Shown one piece after another: positions 40,854 to 52,740 of a stretch of 64,000 nt of DNA. The notes under the pieces are model-generated. The model made no database searches. It was not told the origin of the DNA and saw only the letters and a list, made by a program, of their open reading frames with translations. Each line of letters begins with the position of its first letter. Within the stretch, counting starts at the first letter, position 1. Made by a program: the position numbers and the translations under genes. Source of the DNA: Cunninghamia lanceolata (lineage: Eukaryota > Streptophyta > Pinopsida > Cupressales > Cupressaceae); contig BSBN01000040.1 of the NCBI GenBank assembly GCA_027924645.1, positions 2,790,001 through 2,854,000 on the forward strand, in the 5' to 3' direction.

Positions 40854-43800
40854 ATGTCTCGGTGCTTCCCGTTTCCGCCTCCTGGGTATGAAAAAGAAAA
40901 GAAGTCCAGTAATGGGGAGCTAGGTCATCTCCACAAGGTTTGTGGGCCTACTTCACCTTCTATGGCTTCTCTTTCGATGTTCATCTTGCCCTAGCCCCAA
41001 ATCACTTATGCTGAACCTCATGTTTTATTATCAATATTTCTTTGTCCACAACCAGTATTTTTCTGCCGCCAATAATGGGATTCGGGTAATCCATGTTGGA
41101 TGGCTTTAATGCCTTGTATGCCTGTTTTGGGATATGGTTTGGAGCCGTTGGGCTGACTATCTTAAGTCACCGATTTTGACCTCTGTGTTTCTGTCATCGA
41201 AATCTACTATATATTTCTGTAATGCTTGCATTGTTTAAGCAGACACGGATTAATGTATGTTGTCCGGGTAGTTCTAGTTATAGGGTTGTAAAGTCGATCA
41301 AGCAAAAGGCCAACCCAGCACTTTCGAATGAGGGTTTAACTGGTTGAGAAGTGCATGTTGTAAAATCTGATAACACAATTGTAGATTTTTGGCATATGAT
41401 GAAATAATGTCCATATTAGTGTAATGCCCTAGGTTTTCACCTAAAGCATTAGTGGAACAAACATCTAACCAACAAATTTTTCGCGTTTGGGAGTGTCTCA
41501 TTGCACTCAGCCACACACAAGGTGTTGCAACAAGCACAAAAACACCTAAAACAACATCACCATTGTACAATAATGTCACATTTGCAAATACAAAAAAATT
41601 GTTGGTTCGGTGTTTCACTAATGGTTTGGGTGAAAACTAAGGGCATTACAATTAATACCCTATATGTGGCAGGTTTTGGGTCGATCTTTTTGGTTATTAT
41701 CGTTGTCTTTGAATCCTTGCTGGTTCCTGGAAAGAAGGTGATAAAAACATAGTTCCAAGCTCTAGTCGACTACTTCTGCTATTGTCTGCCAAGCTAGATA
41801 GCATAAGAGTGATTTAAGCGTTTCCTTAATTGTTTCTATCCTGGATTTTTAATCCATGTCTTTCACAGAATTAATTCAAATTTTACAACCCCAAATGCAT
41901 ATTCTTATGAACGACATTGAAGCTTTTGAAATATGCAGTGTCATTGTATTTCTGGAGTTCACAAATTATAATGTTTTAGAGGTGAAGCGACAGCCTGTTC
42001 AAAATTTAGTGAAAGTTTACCAGTACTTTAGACCTGTAAGGATTGTGTTGTTGAACTCTTGCAAGGAATTTGAAGTGGGTCATATTGAACTAATTAGGTA
42101 TCAGGCTGGTTGCTTGTGTAGTTGTTTCTATTGTATATCTGAGCAATGCAAGTGAATTATCATGCTCCATGAAACATGTGGAAAATCTGTAATGTCGAGC
42201 GTGGGTGCCCAACTCTTTTACTAGGCTACAAGTTGTATATAGAAATTCCTGAAAAAATAAGCCTGTATAAGAATTATGAATAGAACGAACTAATATAGTC
42301 GGTATCGACTTACAAGGGTTTATATCATTATTGTTCAATTTGATTGTTGCTGCGTACCTGTTTGTTTGCTTCAAATTAGCTCAAGAAGAAAAGGAACTGG
42401 GTTAGATATCGTACACATATTCCATTGTTTCCCAGTTCTTTCTTGTGCCTTGAATAAGCAGAGACATTTTTTGAGATTTTCTGATACTTGGGTTTTCATA
42501 TGTATAAGTTTTTAGCTACAATCATCCTCTTAATACTAGTTGGCATAGGTAGTGGTCCTATGGAGGGGAAGCTTCCTAAAATATTTCAATGGATGCTTCT
42601 GAAAATTTTTAGGAGTATTTCATAAGTAGGGTGGTCCCATAAATTTTATAGTAGTGGGTAAGCTTAAAATTTTAAGTTAAGAAATTTTAGGAAGCTGGTA
42701 GTCTTATGATTTCTTTAGCAATAACTAATCCTTAAAAATTGTAGACATATGACATGTGCAAAAAATCTTCTAAGCTATTGAGGAAAACTTCCAGCACCAC
42801 CTTAAAGGCATCTGCTGGAAATCTGAGAACTTAAAACTAAAGGCTTTAATTTTTGAGGATAAGATTCCAATTTATCATGTCGCGGATTTTTCCTCATCTT
42901 ATGAGACCTCCCACTCCATGAAAATAGACTCAGAAACCCTCTCGAGGGACTGCTTCCTTACCTTTTGCTACTTTTGTCTAATGATTTCCCAGTTGACACG
43001 TTTGCCTTTTGCAACCCATATGGACCTTGGACATTATGGAATTATTTGGGAGTGTTGATATTGATTTTGACAACTATATTGGGTTATTATAATATTTTGA
43101 GGGGTCAATGTTAATGGTAGTGAAGAAACAAAAGCCTAAGAGAGATAATTTACGAAGTCCTTTGACTAGTTGAAGTGGAAAGGAGGAAGATGGAGAATCA
43201 GTTGCATTTCCAATTGGATTCTAAGAACGTTTTGGTTCCTTGGTAATAGGCTTTTAGCTAGGTTTTACATATTTGAATAGGATAAAAATCACAGATGAAG
43301 ATCTGAAATGAGAAGTGGATTGACTAAAGCTTTTATAGATTTGATCTAGGGCTTTGGTACCATCCAGTGACATAATCACCAACATCTACTGCTTTTCAAG
43401 CATAGTATTGCATTTGTTATTAGTGTTCCATGGGGATGCATCCCCTTGTAAATGAGCTGTTTTGGAAACAGGGATTAGATGTTCCCCCACCGCCACCAGC
43501 CAAAAAAAATTTGTTTTGGGCCCATGTTTTGTATACATAAGTATCTATGTATGTAAAACTATATATATTATATTTGAGCTGCCAGCTGCTGTCCATCCAC
43601 TGTCCCCAAAACCTGGGTTCATGGTCCCCTGCCCCCCGTTCTCAAACTCCGTTGAAATCTGTTTCTCATGTACTTGAGATATGTCAAGAAGTATGCTAGA
43701 TTGCCGGACGGTAGTGTTGCCAACTGAAACACCACAAGTTTCTATCGTGAGAGCTTCCATTTGTATTCTAAACTATATAAATGTTAATAGGGATGTCAAA

Positions 43801-46800
43801 GCATTTTCATTCAGGAGGTCGAGTGGCATGGTAATGACCATTTTTAGTTTCTGTTATTCAATTCCAGTTACAGTGACATAATTAGATACCAATCAGGCCA
43901 GTTTTTATCGATAAAGGGCCAATCCATTTTTTACGCAATGTGCTTATCAACCTGGCTTTTGGGACTTTGAGTCTTAGATTCAATGTCTTCAAGTTGTTTG
44001 GCAGAATATGATTGGTGCCTAATAAACAGTTTGTTTTATGTTGACGTCTATAAACACCATTGTTTGCTTTAATGGGAGGTCAGGCTTTTGGATGGAAATT
44101 ACTGCAGGGTTTACAATAGTTGCAACAGTTCTTTTTTCTTGGCCCAGAACATTGGTAGCATGGGACTTTGCTGGTCTTGTGGCTGAACACCAACACTATG
44201 GATTGGCCAATTTTCAGTGAAATCAAATCAAATATATGGAAATGCAAGTCAAATCTGTGGATTGTTGCATGCTATACTTGGGGGAGCACAGACATATAGG
44301 TGAAATGACAGTTTCAACTAAAAGAGGAATGCAATTCTTTGTGTGAGAAATATCAAAGAGGATCTCAAATAATGATCAATGTTAGATGAAAGAATTATGT
44401 TCATTAAAGTTTCTGAAGGCTTTAATATCCAAAGAAAAGCCACTGGACAGCTTGTAACTTGTAGATCAAGTCTTGACTGTTGGCTGGGATTAAGTTGTGA
44501 GGATTTTAAGCAAGTTAAGGCTTGAAGGTCATCAGAGTGCCAAAACAACCTGAAGATGATTTGTAGTGAATGGTTTTCTGATTATAACAACCTGAAGATG
44601 ATTTGTTTTATTTCCCCCATCATTTCTTTTCTGCTGTAACAGACATGAATGGTAAATGATCAAGTACTAGTCCAAATGTAAGATGAGGGCTTTAGGACTT
44701 GCTTTTGAACAACCTTTTGGCCTTATAGAGTAGAGAGAGTGAAGCCGGGAAGTGAGGTAGAAGCTTGCGAGGAAATAGCCATCAAAGTCCTTGAGTCAAG
44801 ATATATATAGAGTGCATGAATGAATGAAGGTTTTTAATAACATTCATGAGGTCAGACAGCTTATGGGACCAATAGAAACCAAAACACGATGCAAAGAGAA
44901 CCAGAACCCGCAGGAAAACCATGAGCCACAAAAGGCAGACCGCCCACACCGCGCCTAACTGAACTCCCTTTCGCTTTGGATCCTCGATCTTCTGCTATGA
45001 ATCTTGGTCAAGTAGACTGCAAGTTTAGTTAACCTTTCTTCTTCAAACAAGTTGGTCAAGGAGTCAACATTCAAAATATCACTGTAATTGGCCCTAATAT
45101 CCTTGTAAGCTGGGCACTCCATAAGGTAGTGCCATTCTGTCTCTACTAATTCCAGAGTGAGTATTGTTGTTATAGTTGAGAGTAGACATGAGAGAAAGAG
45201 TGTGTTTGTAATTGGAATAAGCATAGAAAAGTGCTGATATAAATTTTCCAAAACATTATTAACTTGTGAGTGCATCCATTGTGTACTCTGATCGGCTGAG
45301 TGGTTGATGGTTCTTCATTTGACCCTTGCCCAAATTTCTACACATCATCTTTCTTTCAACTACACCATAAAAATCTATGTTGTTGGTTTGAGATTCAGGT
45401 TTGGCAGTTCACCAATTTTTTCCGTGTTTGGAATGGCTGGGTTTGGCTTTACAATTAATTTGTACATGCACATGTACACACACGTGCATGTTTGTGGGCA
45501 CTCCATAAGGTAGTGCCATTCTGTCTCTACTAATTCCAGAGTGAGTATTGTTGTTATAGTTGAGAGTAGACATCAGAGAAAGAGTGTTTGTAATTGGAAT
45601 AAGCATAGAAAAGTGCTGATATAAATTTTCCAAAACATTATTAACTTGTGAGTGCTTCCATTGTGTACTCTGATCGGCTGAGTGGTTGATGGTTCTTCAT
45701 TTGACCCTTGCCCAAATTTCTACACATCATCTTTCTTTCAACTACACCATAAAAATCTATGTTGTTGGTTTGAGATTCAGGTTTGGCAGTTCACCAATTT
45801 TTTCCGTGTTTGGAATGGCTGGGTTTGGCTTTACAATAAATTTGTACATGAACATGTACACACACACGTGCATGTTTGTGGGCGGCAGCCCCTAGCGGGG
45901 TTGAGGGGCAGCACCCAAATTAAATCTGGTACATGCTATTTTTCATAATTTTACCACTTTTAACCAAGCCCAAATTAAGGCCTTTGAGGTTACTGGGACC
46001 TTCATGGTGTATGCACTTTTAGGGTTAGGTTTCATTTTTATTTTTATTTTTTAAAATCTTTTTTTTTAAAAATTCCTGTGGTTCCTCCATGGGTTCACCC
46101 TGGTTTTCTATTTAGACAATGATTGTTTCATGCTTCTTTAAACATATCTTCCTAATTTATGAACATCATTACTTTTTTTAATAGTACAGCTTGATTGTAT
46201 GGATGATCAAGATGCCTATAAAAAACTGCTGTGAAGTCTTATTATCTATAATATATCTGGTTAGATTGTTATGTTAGTATGACATCCTTTGCTATATGCA
46301 TTTTCCTGCATGCTATTTTATAGTTCTGATTTCCATTGTATGTGAATCTGATTGGATATATGAATCTATTTAATAAGAAAATGAATATATCTTGTATTGT
46401 GTCTTTGAATCAGAATTGTTGACAATGTTTTTTGTACTGTTGTGCTTAGAAGAAAAAGCACAAGGACAAGAAGGAGAAGAAAAAGAACAAAAAAGAAGAG
46501 AGTAAGGATGAAGACAAAGTTAATCACGTGACAGAACAGAAGGATAAGAAGCACAGGCATCATAAGCACAAAAAGGATAAGAGAAAAGGTAGGCATGGGG
46601 AACTTGAATTTGATGATATTAAGAGAGTTGGGGTTGCACAGGACAGCCCCACAAGGAGAGGGCCAGTCTCAATTAAGTTTGTTGAGAGAGAGAGACAAGA
46701 TACAGGGAGGTGTAACAAAGTTGATATATCAGACAGTGAAGGATCAAGACAAAATAGGGACAAGATAAGAGATAATGGCATGGAAGGGAATCAGAAAATG

Positions 46801-49208
46801 GACAAGGATAGGGGCAAGAGCGATGGCAATGTGAGGAAGAGGAAGGATATAGACACAAACTTCTTTTTAGGTGTTGGAGTTGCAGAGGACAGCCTCAATA
46901 AAAGAGAGACCATTGGGTTTAAATTTGTTGCGAATGAGAAACTAGGAAATGGGATGTGTGACAAGATTGATCCATCAGAAAGGGAAGAATCAAGACAAAA
47001 CAATTATAAAACAAGAGATAATAGCATGGAAGAAGACCAGAAAACTGGCAAGGATGGGGGTAAAAGTAATGGCATAGTGAGGAAGAGAACGGAGATTGAC
47101 ACGGAGTCTTCTCTACATGGTGGAAATGCACAGGAGAGTCCCAAGAAAAGAGAGACAGTCTCGATTAAATTTGTTGAGAGAGAGAGACTATGTAATGGAA
47201 AGTGTGACAAGATCAATCTATTGGACAACCAGAAATTTCACACAGACAGGGATAATAATAATGGCATTGTGAGGAAGGGAAATGAGATCGACACAAACTT
47301 TTCTTTACATGGTAAGTTATTTATTTGTGTTTTCTCATTCTTTTGTAACCATGGTCTTCATGGCCAGACCCCCTTTCTTTATTTGGCTCTCTTATCTGAA
47401 CTATAGGGTATGATGTCTTGGATGTTAGCCAACCTTCTAAATTGGCAAAAGGAGATTCAGGCAAGAATTTTCTCTTTCACTATATGCAATCAATTAACCA
47501 TGGTGCTTTTTTGTGCTTTGACAATATCAAATAAGGAAATCGGCTTTGGGTCCATTTGCCTGTGCTAACAGACAAGGACAAACGGTCCACTAAGCACTTC
47601 CAAACTACACTTGCTAAGGAGGTTTACTCTGATATTGGGAGAACAGCACAAGAGACAAAAAAATTTGTTGTTGAATGCAATCATGCTCTTGGGAAAAGTG
47701 TTGATAGTACAAGTGTCCATCCATCATTATCTGGAAAGGATAAGTGGTCTTCTAAGGGCCTTCAAACTACATTCACCAAGGAGGTTTACTTCAATACTGA
47801 TAAAACAGTGCAAAAGGTAAAGGATGGTCCTGTTGAATGCATACGTAAGACTAGATCCGAAGAGGCAAGCAATGCTTCTTTTGATAAGTGTATTGCTAGT
47901 ACAAGTTGTTATCCATCATTTTCTGGCAAGGACAAGCAGTTCAATAAGTGTCCTCGAGCTGCATGTGCCAAGGAGGTTCACTCTGATATTGGGAATAAAA
48001 TGCAAGATGCAAAAGTTTGTGCTGTTGGATGCATACCTGAGAGTACGGTCCAGGAGGTAAGCAAAGCTTCTCTTGAGAAGTGTGTTGCTAGTGTAAGTTG
48101 CCATCCATCAATTACTGGCAAGGAAAAGCATTCTAATAAACGCTCTCGAACTGCATCTATTGAGGACTTCCACTCAGATAGTTGGAGAAAAGTGCAAGAT
48201 TCAAAAGATAGTGCTGTTGAATGCTTATCTGAGAGTACGATCCAGGAGGTAAGCAAAGCTTCTCTTGAGAAGTGTGTTGCTAGTGTAAGTTGCCATCCAT
48301 CAATTACTGGCAAGGAAAAGCATTCCAATAAACGCTCGCGAACTGCATCTATTGAGGACTTCCACTCAGATAGTTGGAGAAAAGTGCAAGATTTAAAAGA
48401 TAGTGCTGTTGAATGCTTACCTGAGAGTACGGTCCAGGAGGTAAGCAAAGCTTCTCTTGAGAAGAGTGTTGCTAGTGTAAGTTGCCATCCATCAATTACT
48501 GGCAAGGAAAAGCGTTCCAATAAACGCTCTCGAACTGCATCTATTGAGGACTTCCACTCAGATAGTTGGAGAAAAGTGCAAGATTCAAAAGATAGTGCTG
48601 TTGAATGTTTACCTGAGAGTAGGATCCAGTGGCCCAGCAATGCTGCTCCTGAGAAGTGTGTTGCCAGTACAAGTTGTCATCCAACATTTGTTATCAAAGA
48701 CAAGCGATCCATTAAGCACCCTCGAACTGTATTTCCTGAGGAGGTTCTATTTGATAGTGGGAGAATAGGGCAAGAGGCAAATGCGGTTGCTGTTGAATGC
48801 AAACCTGGGAGTAGAGTCCAGGAGGCAAGCACTGCTACTCTCCAAAAGTGTGTTACTAGTACAAGTTGCCTTCCATCATTTTCTGGCAAGGATTGTGAAA
48901 GGAATGGCGAGGCAGATTGCAAGACAACTTTACATTTTGTTGGGCCTTCACATGGTACTACTGAGGCTGTTGATATTGTTCCTTCAGGGAGCGGAACAGA
49001 TGAACACATGCTGGATTTAAAATATTTTCAGAGTGTACTACCAAAGCAAGGTTGCTCTGATTTGGATGATCAAGCTTGGCTGTTTCCAAGTAATAGCAGA
49101 AAGCGCAAGGCTACAGAGAAGTTTGATCATGCATCAACCGTATGGGATCGGTTACTGGTCTTGCCAGCAAACAACACATACGCGTTGCCTTATGTCACTC
49201 CATTTTGA
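40854..49208 (+). CDS. Lysine-rich repeat protein of the plant 'myb-like protein X' type (4 exons, 878 aa inferred)
   Basis: Exons: 40854-40937, 46450-47311, 47407-47460, 47572-49208; the sum is 2637 nt, in frame. The N-terminus MSRCFPFPPPGYE is the hallmark start of a conserved, uncharacterised land-plant family. Exon 1 stops after 28 codons at AAG|GT in phase 0. After a 5.5 kb intron, exon 2 opens with KKKHKDKKEKKKNKK and KHRHHKHKKDKRK, a basic, probably nuclear tract, and then three ~80-residue repeats with KRETVSIKFVERERL. Exon 3 (18 codons) ends at a GC donor. Exon 4 is made of about seven 62-64-residue repeats (GKxKxSNKxxRTA, CHPSIT). The C-terminus ALPYVTPF matches the family ending (ALPYVxPF). 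There is no Myb domain; the label is a database habit. Function unknown. All splice phases agree, and no stop interrupts the coding sequence. Confidence 0.82.
41420..41650. mobile_element. MITE with ~40 bp terminal inverted repeats (231 bp)
   Basis: The left end TGTAATGCCCTAGGTTTTCA and the reverse complement of the right end TGTAATGCCCTTAGTTTTCA match over about 40 bases with five mismatches, continuing through CATTAGTG. The interior has no ORF of note. The flanks ATTAG and ATTAA may be a 5 bp target duplication with one transition. The superfamily is not assigned. Confidence 0.8.
44955..45180 (-). pseudogene. LINE-like C-terminal scrap
   Basis: The minus strand reads TEWHYLMECPAYKDIRANYSD followed by a helical SLTNLFEEERLTKLAVYLTK tail. 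The H-x3-ECPxYxDIR pattern is that of the zinc-binding region after RT in non-LTR retrotransposons. Its first part lies within the 384 bp tandem unit. It is too short for classification. Confidence 0.5.
45111..45880 (+). repeat. 384 bp tandem duplication in intron 1, two near-identical units
   Basis: Units start at 45111 and 45495 with TGGGCACTCCATAAGG and end in CACGTGCATGTTTGTGGG. Only a handful of substitutions and short CA or GT-length changes separate them, so the duplication is recent. Confidence 0.95.
47312..47406 (+). other. Intron 2 of the lysine-rich gene (95 bp)
   Basis: Donor CATG|GTAAGT, acceptor GAACTATAG|GG, T-rich in between; phase 1. Translation read into the intron ends at the TAG overlapping the acceptor, supporting removal. 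Confidence 0.75.
47461..47571 (+). other. Intron 3 of the lysine-rich gene (111 bp), GC-AG type
   Basis: Donor TTCAG|GCAAGA, acceptor GTGCTAACAG|AC. No GT donor in the short exon 3 gives the right phase, whereas this GC donor, with a good consensus around it, joins phase 1 to phase 1. The junction then begins a GKDK-like repeat unit as seen downstream. Confidence 0.6.
48048..48623 (+). repeat. Three 192 bp tandem units inside exon 4
   Basis: Units start at 48048, 48240 and 48432, each 192 bp (64 codons), encoding VQEVSKASLEKCVASVSC and onwards. They differ by a few bases only. More diverged units of about 62-65 codons flank them. Confidence 0.97.
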
Positions 49209-50190
49209 GATTACTATCATCCATATCCTAGTAAAATCAATTTTGTGGTTGGGCTTTCTGTCTGAGTCAATCGAAGCTTTCTGCATGATTTCTGCTGAGC
49301 TTTCTCATGACCTTACCACATTATTCAGTAGAATATTTAAGTCTGATCTTTGAGGTATTCACATAATCTTGTAAATATACTGGAGCATGGTTTTTGGGGA
49401 TCGGGTTCATATCAATCTTTTACTCCGAAAGTTTGAATGCCCTGTCAAATTACATTGTACAGAAACATTAACAATTCTTTGAATACTCATCACATTTCTT
49501 CTCCTCTGCTTTTTCACTGGCAAAGTATCCTACTACAAGGTGGGTCTAGATTAGAATGTACCACAAAAATTATGAGTTGTACTGGAAATGTTATTGCGCA
49601 ATAGTATAAACATTCATGTATGTGTGTTTTAATTTCCAATCTCAGATTGATTTTAGTATGCTGACAAAAAGGAAAATTATGCTTGTTGGGTTTTTTTTGA
49701 ATTTATGCTTTAGCTGCATCTAATCAGATTATGCTTCTTGTCAATGTCATTTTCGACATCAGTGTTTATGTATATCTTGTTTGTTATTATTGGATTACGT
49801 ATTTCTTTACTAACTTGTAGGAAAAATGAGAATATGCGTTGTCTGAGGAGAGGAAATGATCTTCACCACTACTTGATTATCATTATTTGATCATGAGACA
49901 AATAGTTTATGATAGTAAGTATGGTATACAAACCTGGCCATCCAGAAACAATATTAATTGAGAGCAATATTCTATGGCATAGTTTATTCACTTGTGGATT
50001 CAATAAAACAAGTAAAAACAGGCAGCCTGCGTAGGCTGCAGACACCTGTGCATAAGGTACAATCTGGTGAGCCCTAAGTGTGCTCTCTGTTTATCAGCAA
50101 AAAAAAGTGTGTGGTTTCTACTTTCTTTTTATCAGCAAAAAAGAACAAATTAATATTGAATAAATTCTAACAAATTAAAGATTGAATAAA
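49209..50190. other. 3' flank of the lysine-rich gene
   Basis: No ORF of note. CAATAAAAC near 50002 could serve as a poly(A) signal, but it is distant, and closer plant signals are hard to call. A perfect 7 bp-stem hairpin GCAGCCTGCGTAGGCTGC is at 50022-50039. Confidence 0.4.
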
Positions 50191-50194
50191 TTCT

Positions 50195-50634
50195 TTAAAA
50201 GAGAGCCAGTAAAAACTGCTTTAAAGTAGCTGCATTGGATGTCTCAAGACTAGAAACAATCCATGACAAGCTAGACTGTAAAAAAGAGCAACACAGATAA
50301 AACATGTACAATAAACTGATAAACTGATAAACGGTTAATCCATGTACAATAAACTGATAAAACCTTGCTCTGAACATGTTCACCACATATGAGCATAGAT
50401 ATGGATGTCCAAAAAATAGTATTGCAGATGAGACAGCTAATATCTAACATGCTACTTTTCTGAGCTAACGAACTGATCAGGACCTTGTATAGTCCTCCAT
50501 ATAAGCTGCTTCTATTAGGCGGCTGCTCTTTTGCAGTCGAGAAGACCATATTGCCTGTGCACAAGGAAGTGCGACCTCAAAATTTCTGAGGGCAGGTTGT
50601 GGAACTCCAAAAACCCACAATTCACAATCTTTCT
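50195..50634 (-). pseudogene. Possible minus-strand exons of an unknown gene
   Basis: 50634-50484 is bounded by an acceptor-like CTTGTCCTCTTGCAG and a GT donor. It encodes a 50-residue protein-like peptide (CELWVFGVPQPALRNFEVAL, IWSSRLQKSSRLIEAAYME). A second acceptor-like TTGCTCTTTTTTACAG precedes 50275-50195, which encodes SSLSWIVSSLETSN up to a TAA. The phases of the two pieces do not agree as written and no further exon is evident upstream. It is either a gene remnant or chance. I do not recognise the protein. Confidence 0.3.
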
Positions 50635-51389
50635 CTGCAAGAGGACAAGACATGAATAGCTGAAACATATACACATAGCCACGGGTGTAATTGATGACGA
50701 TAATAAAAAATGTCACATTAAAAATCTCATGTAATAATCAAAGAAAAATTGATGCCACGAGAACATCATGAACATCTGATAGTTAATCATGTACACTAAT
50801 CGGAACTGGCATAAAATAAAACTTTGGGAGATGAAATATATCTGAGAGGTCTAAGAACCAAGAAGCACTGCCATGAATGAAAGAAAGACCCAGTATAATT
50901 AAGGCCATAAATAATCGAAGCCCATTAAAAAGTCGAGTTCAAAACACAAGACATTTGGAAACCACTGTCTAATCAGGTAAAAAGAGTAACCTTGAAATCA
51001 TCCTATAATACTCCTTGCCGGGCCAGATTAACAATACTTCATGTGGATCCGAGTCATGTTGCTAACATCAATAGAGAAGATAGGCCTTACAATAAGGAAA
51101 TGGAAGGTCCTTTTGAGGTTGATGTTTGGTGTCTTGTGCACCGAACTGCTTTGACCGTTGGGTAGGTGACTGGCCTGGCAGCGTACAAAATGACTCATTG
51201 TCAAAGAACAAAAAAATGTGCAGTGCCAGGTCAATAGGCCTATAAATATCAGTTCCTTTTGGCTATTTAGTGTCAGCTATAGGCAATGGTTCTAGTTAAA
51301 TTAAAGAATTAAAAGAACTGCTTACTGTGGTCAGATGGTTGTGCATGCTGTTAAAATTTAAAATCATCCTGGCCTTTTTTTTTTTTTAA

Positions 51390-51460
51390 CTTTTTTATAA
51401 CTGCTTCCAAATAAACTCTAATATTTAGAGTTTATTTGAAAGCGGTAATGGAAAAGGTGA
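51390..51460. repeat. Foldback hairpin
   Basis: CTGCTTCCAAATAAACTCTA (51401-51420) pairs with AGAGTTTATTTGAAAGCGGT (51427-51446) with two mismatches. Weaker pairing extends to both sides. Confidence 0.8.
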
Positions 51461-51877
51461 GAACATGATGGTGTCGGAGATTACATCAAGCATTGAATAC
51501 ACATGTTATAATTGCAAGTGAATGTAAGGTGGCTGAAATGAAAGCAGATTATGAGTATGAAACTATGAAATAGATTTAACAGCTATTTTTTTTGCACCCA
51601 GTTGTTTTCATGTGTCATGCAATATGCATATGAAGTATATGGCAAACAATTGGAGCTCCAATTATTTGAAACCACAAATTTAAAATTGCTATTTGAGATA
51701 AGTTGTTTTATTTGCAAAATACAATAGGAAGGGTATTATATTTGCCTAACGATTGTTCAATTTTATATTTAATTCTTTAATAGATACAAATTATATTTAC
51801 ATATCAATACTACTTTGTGGAGATTTTGTAGACTTGCAATTCCACTTAAAAATATGCTTTGTAAGTTGGTCATATGG

Positions 51878-51972
51878 TAAACTAGCATAGATATCTTAAA
51901 TACATCTATCTAAGAGACTATATCTCTAGGTGTCTTTTAGATAAATGTATTTGAGATATCTATACTAGTTTA
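51878..51972. repeat. 95 bp foldback with 40 bp arms
   Basis: TAAACTAGCATAGATATCTT and onwards pairs with the reverse complement starting TAAACTAGTATAGATATCTC over about 40 bases with about five mismatches. The loop is about 15 bases. Confidence 0.88.
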
Positions 51973-52484
51973 ATAATTTTATTAATTTATTAGTTTTATT
52001 ATTCATATGTATTTTTATTTTCTTCATTTTATATATTTAAATATAAATATTACCCATTATATTACATCAAGTATAAATATATATTTAAATTAAAATATGT
52101 GTAAGTAATAATACAATCAAGGCTTAAATTTGACAGTTGTATAGTATTTAGGAATTTTTGTTGTAAAATACAATCAAAATTTTAAGAAGACTATATCAGA
52201 TGAAAGGAGAGATTTTGGATAAACTGTCAAAATTTATATAGGATTATGATGATATATACATTTGGTTTGTATATTATTTACTTATACTAAGGTATATCAT
52301 AGTTCATACTATTTTAAAAGCACTATTGAATAGATAATTGTCATTAAAAAATTGCTTGACAAGAAAAATAAATATAAGCCCTAAATACAATATATAGATA
52401 CATATTACTATATAATGCTAAAATATATACATATTACTATATAATGCTAGTTTTACTTGAACAATTATTTTATTTACTTTATAG

Positions 52485-52740
52485 ATTTGCATTTAAAGAT
52501 TGAAGAAACCCTAAAAATTAGTTTTTAATTTAATCCAAATGATAGGAAAAACTTAATTATAATTGTTTAATGGAATTAATTCCCATAGTAAAAATCTTTA
52601 ATCTTTTAAAGATTGAAGAAGTATAACCCTACCATACATTTAATGGAATAATTTTCAATAATTTAAACCAAATGATACCAAAAAATTAATTATAATTTTC
52701 TAATGGAATTAATCCTCATAGTAAAAATTTAATACAAAGG
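52485..52740 (+). repeat. Degenerate tandem duplication, period ~120-133 bp
   Basis: TTAAAGATTGAAGAA and later CCAAATGATA...TAATTATAATT...AATGGAATTAAT...CATAGTAAAAAT occur twice in the same order. Confidence 0.75.

Larger units (their letters stand above)
40938..46449 (+). other. Intron 1 of the lysine-rich gene (5512 bp)
   Basis: Donor CACAAG|GTTTGT, acceptor TTGTGCTTAG|AAG. It contains a MITE (41420-41650), a LINE scrap, a 384 bp tandem duplication and a GC-rich foldback (45878-45915). The remainder is AT-rich without coding potential. Confidence 0.8.

Noticed and set aside
47978..48640. A 220-codon minus-strand open frame opposite exon 4.
   Set aside because: It is the reverse shadow of the three 192 bp repeats: the same stop-free frame is repeated because the DNA is repeated.
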